The notes beneath the pieces are model-generated. The model was not told the origin of the DNA. It saw only the letters and a list, made by a program, of their open reading frames with translations, and made no database searches. The translations under genes were made by a program, and so were the position numbers. A DNA stretch of 64,000 nt. It comes from Zygnema cylindricum (lineage: Eukaryota; Streptophyta; Zygnematophyceae; Zygnematales; Zygnemataceae). The first letter of the stretch is position 1. Each line of letters opens with the position of its first letter. Shown here in pieces: positions 24,901 to 39,900 of the stretch. The DNA lies in NCBI GenBank assembly GCA_037447655.1, contig JBBHKE010000161.1:51689-115688 (forward strand), read 5' to 3'.

Positions 24901-27900
24901 CAAACCCGGAACCCTATTGACAATGTTTTTATAATCATCTAGGAGTTTCATTAACAAAGTATTCACCTTTTCTTTCTCTATCTCTTTTTTTCCTGCACTC
25001 TCCAACTCCATAAATAACCCGGCCAAGTCGTTGCAAAAGTCTAACATCTTTCCCTTTTTGTACACATATGCCTGTACCTTCTAATTCTCCAACTTCTGCT
25101 GCTAAATCGTACCGCTCTTGAAAATGTTGACAAGAGCCTTCCACAACTCGTCCGCCCTGTCTACATGAAGATGAGGTGTAGCCAGTGCTTGAGTAAGACA
25201 CCCGAGAATAAAATGAGTCGTCGCAGTACTGTTGAAATCCAACATTTCACTATCATTTGCCTCGGTTTTCTGAACATCTACTATTGGAACATATCCACTA
25301 GCCATCGGTGTGAGTTTCTCCTTCCCCTTCTCCTTCCATGTGTCCGACAAAATGCTTTCTCCAACATCCTCTACAACCTCTGCTCCCGCAGATCCTCCAA
25401 ACCTTGGTGGAACTCCCAATTTTGCGGATGGCCGACGCACACGACCAGTCACAATGCCCCATAGCCGTTTTTCAAACAATGCACCCCTCATCATGATTTC
25501 CCGATAAATAAACCCAATTCCATTGAAAATGGGCACCCTAGAGTGTGGGCCCATAACCTGTAATTATATGACCTCCATTGGTACACAGAATGTCCAACTT
25601 CTATGGAGCCTCTAGGATAATATTTGCACTTTTGACTTTGGCAATGAATAAGTGCCACCCTTGAACGCAAAAACTCTAACCAACTACACCCTTGTGTAGC
25701 GTGGACTCCCCTTAGTCTGCAGCAAAAAGAATCACTGAATTTGCTCACTTGAGCATTAAGTGCTCACTTGAGCATTAAGTTATGGTTGTTCAAAGATTGT
25801 ATATGTTTACAAATGGCCTTTGGGAGAGAGGACTTTCAAAAATATTTTCGAAGTCCAAAGAACCTACTCTTAAGTACTTTAGACCAATCAAAACATCATA
25901 AGCTAAATTATGTACATACAAAGTACGATAGTCGCCGTATTTTATGAACGGAAATATTCGGCATTACTCTCGGTCTGCCACGCGACATATAAGTCATCGT
26001 CATTCTATATTTTTTTTCTCCCGCATCGTATAGGATGATGCCACGTGTCATTTTCCTCTTTATTCGCGAAGTACGGTGAAATATTCTCTCTGGCATTCTG
26101 GCACTTACGGGTGCCGCCTGTTTGTGATTCGGTAATCAATATCTGTCGTCTGATCCTGACGGTGCGCCGAAAAAATGTTGACCGTTGAAATTCTTTTACG
26201 TGTTGACCGTTTGAATTTCAACAGTCTTCGTCCCATGTTGACCGTCTAAAATCCCGGCTCCTTTGCGAGTCGTCGATCACGGATGACATTTAATTTCGTC
26301 CGTTGAAATTAAATGTTGTTTCATTTATTTCGTTCAGTACAGTACGAAGTACTGTTCTGTCCTTCCCATGTTCGTTTTGTTTCGTTAGTCGTTAAATGAC
26401 TTATGTCACCGCATCACCTTTTAAATATTTAGCAAATACAATATGTTCATCGAGTATTCAAAACCTATCGGATAAGGCGGACGACTAATCCGAGGGTTGC
26501 CATCCGGGAGGTCACAGAACCAATTCTTGTCGCTAACAGATATACCTTTTATAGAAGCTATATCTTCTACCTGTCTTCTCATCTGCCTGAGGTTGCCATG
26601 GCATCCTGCAAGTTCTTAGTGACTACGACAAGTATGAGAAAAATAAAATAACCATGGATTGACTAAGAGATAGATTGTAAAATACCCTTTTTCAACACAG
26701 TCCACTATAAAGGCTGAATACATGGCTTTCTATGCTGCCACTAAAGAATTAATGTGGGTATAATCTCTAATCGAAGAACTTGGGTTCATGAAATATATCT
26801 TTTGTAGAAGCTCTATCTTCTACCTCTATTCTCATGTGCTTGAGGCAGCCATGGCTGCGTGCAAGTTCTTAGTGACTACGACAAGTATGAGAACAATAAA
26901 ATAACCAAGGACTGACTAAGGAGATGGATTGTAAAATACCATTTTTCAACACAATTCTTTATGGAGGCTGAATACATGGCTTTCTGTGCTGCCTCTAAAG
27001 AATCAATGTGGGTAAAATCTCTACTTGGAGAACATAAGATCATGAAATCTGGGACTCATAATGTCTTTTGTGATAATCAAGTTGTTATCTCTATCACAGC
27101 TAATCCAAAACACCATTTCAAAGCTAAATATATGGATATAAGACTAAGCTTTGTCAAACAGAAGGTTGAGAATAAAATAAATAAACTTGTTCATAAAAGT
27201 GATAAAGAGATGATTGCAGACATTATGACAAAACCGGTACCTTCTCTAAAGTTAAAATTTTGCAAAGAAAATTGTGGACTTAAATTAAAAGTTGACTAAG
27301 AATTAAGGGGGGTGTTAAAAAGAAGTAATTAATATTCACTTCTTAATTTAGACTCTAGGGAGAAGAGAGAGAGAGAGAGTCACCATCGCTTCCGATATAG
27401 TTAGAAAGAATTAGGAAGACAGGCTGACAGACTGAAAGGTGACCAAAATGTTGCCTTGAACCGAATTATATCCTTGCCCTGCGGCTTCGATTATATCCTT
27501 ACCCTGCGGCTTCGCAGCAAAAGTCTCCTTATCCATTAAGGCGTTAACGAAACGATACACGTATGAGGTTCGATATTTATTTAAAACTTCACTATACGTC
27601 ACTTTCACTCAAAAAGAGCAAATTGACGAAACAACACATATAGACAATGACGCTCGCGGACACGGAATTTACCGTGTACAATATATGATCAAACAAACGT
27701 CGTCGCCACCACCAAACCCGAGTAAATATTCCGCGACTATTGGTCATAGCGGCCCGCTGTGCTACGGGCGCCACATCATTGGACGTCGGAAAAGAAAAGA
27801 GGAGGAACGATGGCTCCCAAGCAAACAAGTGTCAACCAAAAGACCATGTTGTACAATAGACATAGAATAAGTACAATTGGCCACTGTACCTTCTTGTACT

Positions 27901-30900
27901 ATACACTCTTTTGATTGGTCTAGGGTATAGTAGTAGGTAGCTGTGAGTAAGAGTTTAGGGACTTAGCGTGTTTGAGGCGCCACTCTCTAGGTGACCTTTT
28001 GTATTTATAGGCCATCTTTGGCCAACCATAAAGTACTGCTCAGGGGAGCAAATTCAATGATTATTTTTGCATTTGACTCAAGGGAGTCTTGTCCTCACAG
28101 AGGTGAGGGTAGTCAGAGTATTTTGTGTCTGGGAGGCACCTATTTAGTGGTAAAGTGGAAGGGGCAACTATTATCCTAGAGGCTTTACATAGGCTGCTTA
28201 TTCTGTGGGATAATGGAGATCACAAAATTTCAGATAAATGTGATAATCGATATTAATTTGTTATCTAATTTGACTCCATATGTCCCTCTATATTGGGGGT
28301 GGTTATCCGTACAAATAGTACAAAATTATGGTACAGAAAAAAAGGTATGAAACGGGTTCCTTGATATCGTGACGGGGGGAACAAAACGGAGATATCGCTG
28401 ATAGTTATCGGCCTGGAATTCATAACGATATATCCGAAATTTATCACGATAATTCCTTTACCGATACATCGAGCCATTATATCAATTATCGGTAGATAAA
28501 AAAAATGTACATATCGGTTATGTGCAAATAGGTATCGATACACAACAATACACTGTGAATCGTTATTAACGTGATGAAATAATTAGGGTAAAAAAATAAT
28601 TAGAATTATTAGTGCTAATTGGGAATTTGGGAGTTTTCAAGGAAATCATTTACCCCAATTTGTTTTTTAAAGGTTTTTTATTAATTATATTTGAGATTTT
28701 CGGTCTAAATTTGGGGCGGGCAAATAACTATAAGAAAGCTAATAGCGATTCACAGTGTACTATACTGAATCTTGCAAGTTTTTGAAGCCTCGCAAGAGTG
28801 CCGAAGGCGTCCACGTTGCCCCGGCCTCAAGCTTTCTCCGCGCGACCGTATGTTTATAGTTTTTTATTTGGTTGTGTTTTTTTTTATTAAAAAAAGAAAA
28901 AACAAGTGACCCTAACCCTATAAACCCTTTTTTAGATACCCGATTACGGCCTTTGTTTAGGTTTGCGGGACGGGTCTCGCGAGGTGCTTAATGTCCCGCA
29001 AATGAGTGGATGGCTCGCTTGATACACATACTGTACACCACCAAATGTTATTAGCGTACACGTTCTTTAGCGTATAGGAATAATTACACTGAATTACGCT
29101 AATTAGGAATTTGAAAAATTTCAAAAAAAAACATACATTCTAATTGTTTACTAATGTTTATTTGGGTCTTTGAAAAAAATATAGGTCTGTCGCAAACATG
29201 CTTACACTACTATAGGTACTTGTACAAAATCTGACAAATAATACACAAATTGTACTTTCACACATTCGATGTAACAGGATCTCCTACCTCTCAAAAAATC
29301 CCATTACTACAAACAATCCCAACCACACATTCCACACATTGGAAAATACACATCCACATTGGACCACACTCACATAAGGATAAACTTTAAATTAGAAGAA
29401 GCTTTTGTCCACATAACATTAACTTGGTCTCTTGCCCTCGTGGCTCAACCCTTCTTATTAAAGTGTTTTCCACTACTCTCCACTCTTAATAATTATATCT
29501 CTTAACTATTAAAACACTATTTAGTTAGTAAGAGATTTCAATGCAAAAATGCCTTTTCTCCAATTTGGTATTAATCGCTCGGGACCAAGATCAGCCGGAA
29601 TTTCCACAAACTTTTCCAAAGGAAAAGGTGTCTACTCTCCTCTTACACTTCACTATTTATCCATCATCGCCTTGGACTAGCCAGGTCAAAGTCACCGCTC
29701 CGTTTTAACAGGCTTTTACCTGGGCCAATCATTGATCAGCAAGGACTCAGACTGATTAATGCATAAACGTGCGAAATCTCTTACGAACTACTTAGCACTT
29801 TACTAACCAATCAAACGTTACGTTTCACTACGTAACATTTACGTGCAAAAGTGCGCGCCAAACGAAACGCGACTTCGCACGATCGTGTGTAACAAATTTC
29901 GCACGCGAAACTTCCTTCGAAATTCCCTTAAGTGAAAGTGACGTTTCGTACTAAAATTTGTACGAAACGAACCACCGTGCATACTAAACGTTTCATTAGA
30001 ACTTTATGAAACGTACACGCGTAATTTCGGAACTAATTTGACCATAGTTGTTCATGGCGATTAGTGCGAACGTACCGTACGTGACGAATTATACGTAACA
30101 AACGCATTGAACCTTTTGATCAAATCGCAAAAAATCGTTAATGAATTTCCTTCCGTACTATTCCGTACATAAAAAAACAAAAAACTATTACATATAACGC
30201 ATTTTGCAAGTTTTTCTTGGGAAATGAACGGTAAAACAATAAACTCATTAAATTTTTATCATACTTTTCTTTTCATCGGAATTTTTTCACCAACTGGTAG
30301 CCCAGTCGATCACTTTGTAGTACGCTTCAGACGTAACGTACTCGGGTTCGAATGCCACAAAGTTAATATTTTATGAAATTTCGTCTGTCCGAGCCTATCT
30401 GACAGACAAACATGTCCGAGCCTATCCGCCTTCTGTCTGCCTTCTTTCTCTATCTCGCAGACAGCGCATTACTCCAAAAAAATAAAATACAGACGAAGAA
30501 CAAATGACATTTTTCACATTCAACAATTTGCACGACATAGAAATTTGCACGATTTCTGGGCATGATTGCTTTTGTCGAAGTCTGGAGGCGAGGATACTAA
30601 AAAGCTTGGGAGGGAGGAGGGTAAGATATGGGGAAGTGGCTTCCTCGCAGTTTCGTTTTCAATATTCCGTGGCGTCTTCTTTAAAAAAAAAATGAAGAAG
30701 ACGCCCGTACAAATTTCAAACTGAACGCGCGAAATTATTGTGACGTACAACGTCTCTTCTCGAAAATGTCCGTACATTTTTGATTATATAACGTACAACT
30801 TCCGTGGTATTCCTGTTCAGTTCACTGAACAGAAAGTACCAATAAGTACAACGCATATTGCCCGTTTTATTCCGTACATATCCGTAAAAAAATGTGCAGT

Positions 30901-33900
30901 TACAGTAATTTATTTACATATTTCCGTATATTTCCAGTTTCAGTTTACAGTAGACGTTTTTTCACGATTTTTTCAAAAGTCACGAATTATACGTTTCAAT
31001 AGAACTTTATGAAACGTACGCGCGTAATTTCGGAACTAATTTGACCCTTAACCCGTTTCAATGATACCCACTTGTTATTTAGACCCCACGCTGTCACCTA
31101 AATACACCCATCGCTATAACTTTTAATATATAACTCCAAATAGCGTGATTCTTTCGCGGACGTCTACCAAATTTAGTACTCTATAATCATAATACCTAAA
31201 TACCGCTTTATAAACAAGTTTGATCCGCTATTACTGTTACATCATCCCCTCCTTATTTTTAACTGACGATAGTTAAAACACCTTTAATTTTCAAGACGGA
31301 CTTCTATATTATTATCCCTCCAATACCTCTGTAAAAACTCAGAATTTTAATCCTCTAAAGTCAACTCATCATCAGGCCTTCCTAGATAACGAACTAGCCA
31401 GAATATAGTATCGCCGACCTTGAACCGTTGACCAATCCAATCTATTACCCATCTGTGGACTTTAGTTTCTATAATTATTGAGGGATCCAATTCCGATTCT
31501 CCGTCAGTTGGTCGAAGATTCGTTGGTTTCAATTGGCTGATGTGTATCGCTAGATGAATTTTTGTTGAAGGCGGAAAGTCCAATTTGGCAGCAACTGACG
31601 ATATCATCTCGATTACAGTAAATGGTCCAATGTACTTAGGAGCAAATTTCCCCGTAGGATCCAATTGTCCCTCGATCTTGCACCTGTAATGAGTTGTAGA
31701 AAGCCAAACCTTGTCACCTGTGCGTAACACCGAATCACCCCGTTTGCGGTTAGCATTTAATTTTAACCTCCTTTGTGCCTCCACGAATGCATCCCGGACA
31801 GTTTTCCAAACTCTTTGAACGTATTCCCAAACTCTGTTCCAAAACCTCTATTCTCTTGAACGAGCCATGTTATTAAGTCTAATGCTTCTCTAGGTTGGTA
31901 TCCGTATGCAACTTTAAATGGTGAGAATCCATTACTAGCATAGTTACATGAATTGTATGCGAATTCCATTAATGGCAGTTTAGATTCCCATGTGTTCTGA
32001 ACTCCACTGCAAACAGTCCTAAGCATTTCCTCTAATGTACGGTTCATCCTTTCTGTCTGTCCATTTGTCTGAGGATGATAAGCGATACTCATTTTCAATT
32101 CAGAGCCTAAATTCTGCTGTAATTCTTTCCAAAAAGCAGACGTAAATTTAAATCTCTATCACTGACTATAGATAGAGGGACTCTATGATGTCTAACCACG
32201 TTATCAAAATATAACTTTGCAATATCTACAACTGAATGAGTGGTTTTGCAAGGGATAAAAATTGCCATTTTACTAAACCTATCGACTACGACTATGATAC
32301 TGTCATTCTTTTTAGATGTAGCAGGCAACCTTACAATAAAATCCATACTGATTCCCACGGTCTTTCAAGGATATCTAAAGGTTTTAAGAGACCTTTAGGT
32401 TTTTGGGTACTAGGTTTACTCGGTTGTCAAGGGACACAACTTTCCACGTGTTTTGACACCTCCTTTGCCATCCCAGGCCAAAACAATCTACTTTGCAATC
32501 GACTAAGAGTTTTATCTCACCCTAGATGTCCTAAATGATCATGAGCTTCCCATAAAATTTGTTTTCTTAAGTCTCCCACTTCAAGAATGCATAATCTATC
32601 CCCAATTTGCAAATACAGTAAACCATCCACTAGTCTAAAGTTTTTGACATGCCTCTCATTCAATGGGTCAGAATTCCCTTCCGAAATATTTTTGCAAATC
32701 ACAGCAAAATAATGATCTTTTTCATAACTATTTCTAACAGTATCTAAAAATAGTTCATCCTGAACCATAACACTTATTTCAAAACATCTACTTAAACGAT
32801 CTGCAACTACATTTGTCTTCCCAAGAATATGTTTGACATTAAATTTGAAATATGCTAATTTCTGCATCCACTTAACGTATCTACCAGTAATAATCTGTGC
32901 ATCAGTTAATCTCTGTAAATCAGAGAGTGCTAGTGCTATATTATCACAGTGAACTGTAAATTCTTTATTATGCAAATAACAACGCCATTTCACCAATGCA
33001 TGTACAATTGCAAGTAATTCCTTTTCCTGTGCTGTATAGTTCTTTTCAGCATCATTGAATTTTCTGGACTCAAAAGCAATAGGATGAAAGTGTTTGCCGA
33101 CTTTTTGACTTATGATTGCACCTAGACCTTTATCAGATACATCTGTAGTGATCAGAACTTCAAATTCCCTTGCACGGTCGGTATACACTAGTGTAGGGGC
33201 AAAGGTCAACTTCCTTTTTAGTTCCTCGAATGCTCCCTCCTAATCAGCTCCCCACACAAACGTCTCTTTCTCCGAAGTAAATCCGTCAAAGGTGCGGCGA
33301 TCATATTGAAGTTCTTGATAAATTTCCTGTAATAAGTGGCCAATCCCAAAAACGATCTAACTTCTGTGACATTAGTAGGTTGTTTCCAATTTTGGATTGC
33401 TAAAATTTTGGATGGATCTGTTTTAACACCTTCCCCACTAACTATGTGTCCCAAAAATAATTGTTCACTTTTAAGAAAGCTGGATTTTGACAATTTTCCA
33501 TATAATTTTCTTTCTCTTAACCTTTCCAACACTCTTCTTAAATGAATTACATGTTGTTCTTTAGATTCATTGTAAAATAAAATATCATCTATAAACACTT
33601 GGACAAACTCATCTATGTAATCTGAAAAGGTTTGTTTCATTAATCTTTGGTAAGTAGGCGGTGCATTCATTAAGCCGAATGGCATCACTATCCATTCGAA
33701 ATGACCCACCCTAGTCCTGAAAATAGTTTTATCAACATCTTCAATTCTAATTGGCACCTGATTAAAGCCACTAAGCAGGTCAATCAACGAAAATACTTTA
33801 GCACCTTTTAAACGATCTATCAAATCAGAAATTAAAGGTAACGGATACTTATCCTTCACCGTTATCTTGTTCAGACTACAATAATCGACACACATTCTCA

Positions 33901-36900
33901 ACGTTCCTTCCTTTTTTTTGACGAAGAGAACTGGTGCTCCGTACGGTGATTTGTTGGGCTGAATATGTCCTTTCTCTAGGAGTTTTTTGATTTGTTTCTT
34001 TAATTCCTCCTGCTCAAAGAAACTGTGTTTATAAATTCTTGTGACAAGAGGGTTGCATCGAGGTTCAAGGTTAATAACATATTCCACATCTCGGAAAGGT
34101 GGCCTTCCTGAGGGTAAATCACTTGGAAAAACATCTTCAATTTCAAAAATCAAATCTTTAACAGCAACATCAGATGTATTAATGTCAGTTACAAAATCAA
34201 ATTTTAGTTTTCGACAGTTTTAGTGGTGTCTGATTTAGGGATGACATCAATGTTAGTGTTTTCTCCCCCCCCTTTCATCAGTAACTGCCTCAGTTACTAA
34301 TAACAAGAAAGCATGATTTGTTTTATCGTTTAAGTGATTTTTAAAATTGTTTAGCTGATATCAAACCTTCCACTCCCAATTTGGTTATGTTATTTATATG
34401 ATTCCTATGCAATTTCTTAGGAGATAATGCTTGCAAAACCTTCCAACCGTTTTCAAACTTCACTTTCAAGGTGTTAATTTCCCAATTAATTTGAGGATTG
34501 TGTTCAGTTAACCAAGGCTTTCCCATAATTAGTTCTTCACTTCCCAAATTCATTATTTCACACACAACTTTCATTTTATGACCTTGGATATCAACTTCTA
34601 TCGTGTCAGTTTGTAAGTCTAATGTGGACTTATTACCATTTGCCACTTGAACATGTAAAGGCTCTTCCCTTATAACAGTAGGAATTTTATTTTCCTCTAC
34701 AAATCTATATGAAATAAAATTATATGTGGCACCTGAATCAACCATTACTCTCAACGGTTTTCTTTCCACTTATTACTCGAATCTAATCAAACTGTGTCTG
34801 GTGTCATCATAACTTAACTGTGCTAACATAGGTCAGTTGTTGAGAATTTCATCAGAAGGATTCTTTAAACTATGCAGTGTAGTGAGAATCATAATAAATT
34901 CAGCTAACCTAACTTTTCTATTCATTAATTTGCCCTCCAGTGTTAACTCTTTAACTTCTGGATCCGGTTGACTCAACTGAGGACTTTCAATTAGTCCGTT
35001 CCGTTTCTCACCTCCCGGCTTCTTGCTAAGCTAGGTATAATGCAATATCCTCTTGAAGACATTTATTTACATCGACTGTTTTAAGAGAACCTTTATCTAT
35101 ACAGTCTTTAGCGTAATGATCTGGACCTCCGCATTTGAAACAAGTGAGTTTATTTTTGGGTTTTGTGCACTCTCTATTTAAATGTCCCTCCTCTCCACAG
35201 TTATAACAGTTAATCTTTTTCAGTTGTGCACACTTAAATGCTCTATGACCCTTTTTTCTGACAAATAGTGCATGTGGGGATGGTAAGGTTAGGCTTCTAA
35301 GCATTAATGTTTGGTTTATGACTCTTAATGTATCCCCCTCTATTGTTAAACTTGTTTCTTGCATTAACACTTTGTCCACCCTTCTGATTTCTCTTGAAAA
35401 TATTTTGCCTATTAACCAGACCAGCATTCAGACCCTCATCCACAAATTCCCCCTCATCCCACTCTGATACTTCATTCAAATTACCCTTGAGTGATCTAAT
35501 TTCTCGATTATACCCCAATTGATCCTCTAATTCCAATGTCTCAAACTCATCAATCTTCTTACCATCAAACGATGGTGCCTCACTAATAGACAATTTTAGA
35601 GATCTCCTCTTTTTAGGTCTATCATGATCATCCTCCCTAAAACTAGCATTCCTTTTACTACTTTCACCCTTTTGGTCATTAATTTTATTCTTAGTTTGAA
35701 TTAAGTTAATAAGTTCATCTAATTTCTTATTTGAAACATTTCCATTTTCTTTAACAACTTTCAATTCACTTTTCAATTCAAAATGGGTTCACCCACAGCG
35801 GCAGCATGATTATTAAATCTTTTGACCAATTTCACAGTACGTTTCTTCAACACATTAAAAGTATTCTCCATTTCACGTTTCCATGCAGAATTTGTCATTA
35901 TCACACAATGAAATCAAGCAAAATGAAAGAAAAAATATAATTTCCCAAAGAAATTTGCTGCAGATTTGAAGTTCTAAGATTGTTCCAATCCAAGACTTCT
36001 TCGCCTTCACGAATCCTTTGAAAATGTCAAAATTTGAGAATAAAAAAAAAACATTGACAGTAAGTTAGTGCAAATTCAAACTTCAATTTCCCAACATTAA
36101 AACAAAAGGTAAGAATTTCCCCACAAATTTTGCAACAGCAAAATTGAAAGCTCTCAAAGGTAACAATTTAGTGTTTGAAAAGTTTTGTGTCATTTCTGGA
36201 CTCCTTTGCTATTCAATAAGTAAAGTACTCCACTTTCCTTCTCCTCCATTAGCAAATTTCCCACTTCCCACTACCTCGGGATCTTTTACTCTCTTATCTT
36301 CACCCTTCAAAGCTTCAAGCCCTCCCTCTACACATGAATCATTGCTAGGAGAAGGCAAGTTTGTTTGGCCTCTAGGTAATTGGAGTGAGTTTCAGCGTTG
36401 GCTACACTCCCCACCCCGCCTTAGTCTTTAGGACTTGAGCACGCCCCACATCTAATCAGCGGCCGCTGGCAGTGTGATCACTCAGTTTCCCTCCAATCCC
36501 CTACCACTTCACATTGTGGTTCTACCGACACAGGTTAGAGCACCCTCACCGGTCACGGCAGTCGATATTCGAGTGAGCAAACTTCTCATTGGTTTCTAAC
36601 CAATGCTTTGATACCATATGTTACACAGTCTCCTACCTCTCAGAAAATCCCATTACTACAAACAATCGCAACCACACATTCCACACATTGGAAAATACAC
36701 ATCCACATTGGACCACACTCACATAAGGATAAACTTTAAATTAGAAGAAGCTTCTATCCACATAACATTAGCCTGGTCTCTTGCCCTCGTGGTTTAAACC
36801 TTCTTATTAAAGTGTTTTCCACTACTCTCCACTCTTAATAATTATATCTCTTATCTACTAAAACACTATTTAGTTAGTAAGAGATTTCAATGCAAAAATG

Positions 36901-39900
36901 CATTTTCTCCAATTTGGTATTAATCGCTCAGGACGAAGATCAGCCGGAATTTCCACAAACTTTTCCAAAGGTAAAGATGTCTACTCTCCTCTTACCCTTC
37001 ACTATTTATCCATCATCGCCTTAGACTAGCCAGGCCAGAGTAAACGCTCCGTTTTAACAGGCTTTACTTGGGCCAATCATTGATCAGCAATGACTCAGAC
37101 TGATTAATGCATAAACGTGCGAAATCTCTTACGAACTACTTAGCACTTTACTAACCAATCAAACGTTACGTTTCACTACGTAACATTTACGTGCAAAAGT
37201 GTGCGCCAAACGAAACGCGACTTCGCACAATCGTGCGTAACAAATTTCGCACGCGAAACTTCCTTCGAAATTCCCTTAAGTGAAAGTGACGTTTCGTACT
37301 AAAATTTGTACGAAACGAACCACCGTGCATTCTAAACGTTTCATTAGAACTTTATGAAACGTACACGCGTAATTTCGGAACTAATTTGACCCTTAACCCG
37401 TTTCAATGATACCCACTTGTTATTTAGACCCCAATCTGTCACCTAAATACACCCATCGCTATAACTTTTAATATATAACTCCAAATAGCGTGATTCTTTC
37501 GCGGACGTCTACCAAATTTAGTACTCTATAATCATAATACCTAAATACCGCTTTATAAACAAGTTCGATCCGCTATTACTGTTTCAGTCGATACGTGGTT
37601 GTTGGACGAATATGTGTGAAAGTGATATTTGACAGCCCGTTTTTATCCCCTTTTTAGAGCGCATATTCTCATAAGTACGCAGTTTCTAAAACTCATTAAT
37701 CATACTTTTTCACATAAAAAGATACAATTATGTACGGTCTGACACTAATTGTACACCACACTATTTAAAAGACAACGTACTTTCGTTTTGTACTGTACTT
37801 GAAAAAAAACCCCAAATGGCGTAAAGATAAAAACAAAATAAGTTATGCTATTTGAGAATTTGAAAAAAAAAAGCGGGTCGGAGTTAGTATTCATTACGCT
37901 ATTAGCGATTGGCGGTGTAGTGTACTTGAAAGTGGGTCATTTCACGAGTGTTATGCAGAGTGCGATGACTGAGCAAAATAGAACCCCAAAAGCTCAATGA
38001 TCGAGAAGGTCAAGGAAAATTGGGTAGGCCCTAAATTTTTCTACACGTGTCACATACGGACAAAACGAAATCACAAGAAAATGGAAGCTGCCCGCAAAAA
38101 AATTGAGAAAAGTTTTAGGTCGTTTTAATGAGCAAATCGATTCGCCCAATTTAGGAGTTTATTGTAAAACAGAGCTGAGACGCGTAAAAGAACCGAAATA
38201 ATATATTTTTTCATATATTTTTCTTCTTTCAGTACACTGCGAATCGTAATTAGCGTTATATACGCTGATTTCGTCACTCCTAATTTTGACTCTTTCGCCC
38301 TAAATAGAGTACATGATTCTTTACATTATTTAAGGTACTTTTTGAATCAGGGTTAACAACTCTAATATAATGCCGTTTTAAATAGTGTGGTGCACGGTCG
38401 GTGTTTGACCGTGCAAAATTGTACTTTATCAACTAAAATAGTACTTTATAAACTAAAAAAGTACAAAAAATGATTAAATGCAGGTCGTTATCATGTAACT
38501 GCGTTTTCACAAACCGCGTAATGCAAACCTCATAATGACGTTAAACTGTACGTCTTGTCAGATTCTGTACAAGTACCTAATTTACAGTAGATATATTCAG
38601 CGCGGATAATTATTACGGCAAGAAACCCAAATTAGAGTTGTTGATAAATTGGAGATTTTTTTTTTTTTGAAAAGGGTTGATTGCACAAATTAGAGTTAAT
38701 AACTCTAATTAGTTTTTTTTTTTCATTTTTTTACTCTAATTATTTCTTACTCTAATTACGATTCGTGGTGTACTGTACTTCATTATCAATTTGATTGTTC
38801 TGTTGACGTGGCACATTCTCTGTGGCCAAGAAGTATGTCGCCAGTCATCAAATGGGCGCACAAAAGTACAGTAACAGCGTGTATCGCTATTAGTGTTAAT
38901 GCCGCCACTCCAAATGGGCGAATAAAAGTACATTACAGCGAGCGTGTATCACTATTAGTGTTTATGATTTTTTTCCAACTTAAAAGTTAAAACATCTTTT
39001 CTCCTTGCACAGCCGTCAGAGTTTTAATCTGAAGGTTGCGATTGAAAAATGAGATTCTCACCTTAAGATTGGCGGCCTCCCACCGAAAATTGGACATGTG
39101 TGTACGGAGAAAATATATTTTAAGTGGAAAAAGCAACATCAACACTAATACCGATACACGCTGTAGTCATCGGTGGAAATCGTCCGTAAAATGACCCATT
39201 TGTGGCTCAACGGGCCGAAGCTTTTAATGCTGAAAACAATCTCTGGCGAGTTTGATCAGATGGACGAACTTTTCGCTAGTGGGGCCCGTGTCCCACGATT
39301 TATATATGACAAACCCTATTGTGTTGAACCGAATAAATTACAATTCGCATTAATAAATTTGACAGCTGCTGACCGTGCGGGTAGCTTTGCAGTATGCAAA
39401 GTTTGCTGGAGAGCGAACTTCGATGTGACTTTAGCTGCCAAGTGCGCCGCCATCTGGTGCGATTCATAATTCGGATTCGTTGGCGGAGAACTTTAAAGTC
39501 GGATTCTGAAGGGAATATGTCCAGGCTATATATCCCGCAAGTGGAAGATAGCACGAGATATATTTATCGTAGTCGTGCGGCCGACCGTGCGATTCGAGAA
39601 GCGAGCTCAGCAAGATAGGCGGCAGGCAGGCCACCTGTCGGAAAGAGGTTCGGTTCGAAAGTCGCACGGTGTCGCACGCCTACGAGGATCAATTGAGAAT
39701 TTTCCACCTGTGGGATACTCAGACTTGCCGACAAATTAATAGAGTACAATACTGTCCTGGGGAGATATTTGGTTAGCTTAGAATAGACAAGTACAGAAGG
39801 TTTCAAATCATTTTGGTTACGATTTTATTTTCAGAAAATTTTGATTCGCTAGCTGCCAGAACATATTCTGCTTCACAATTGAATATGCCACTAGCTGCCA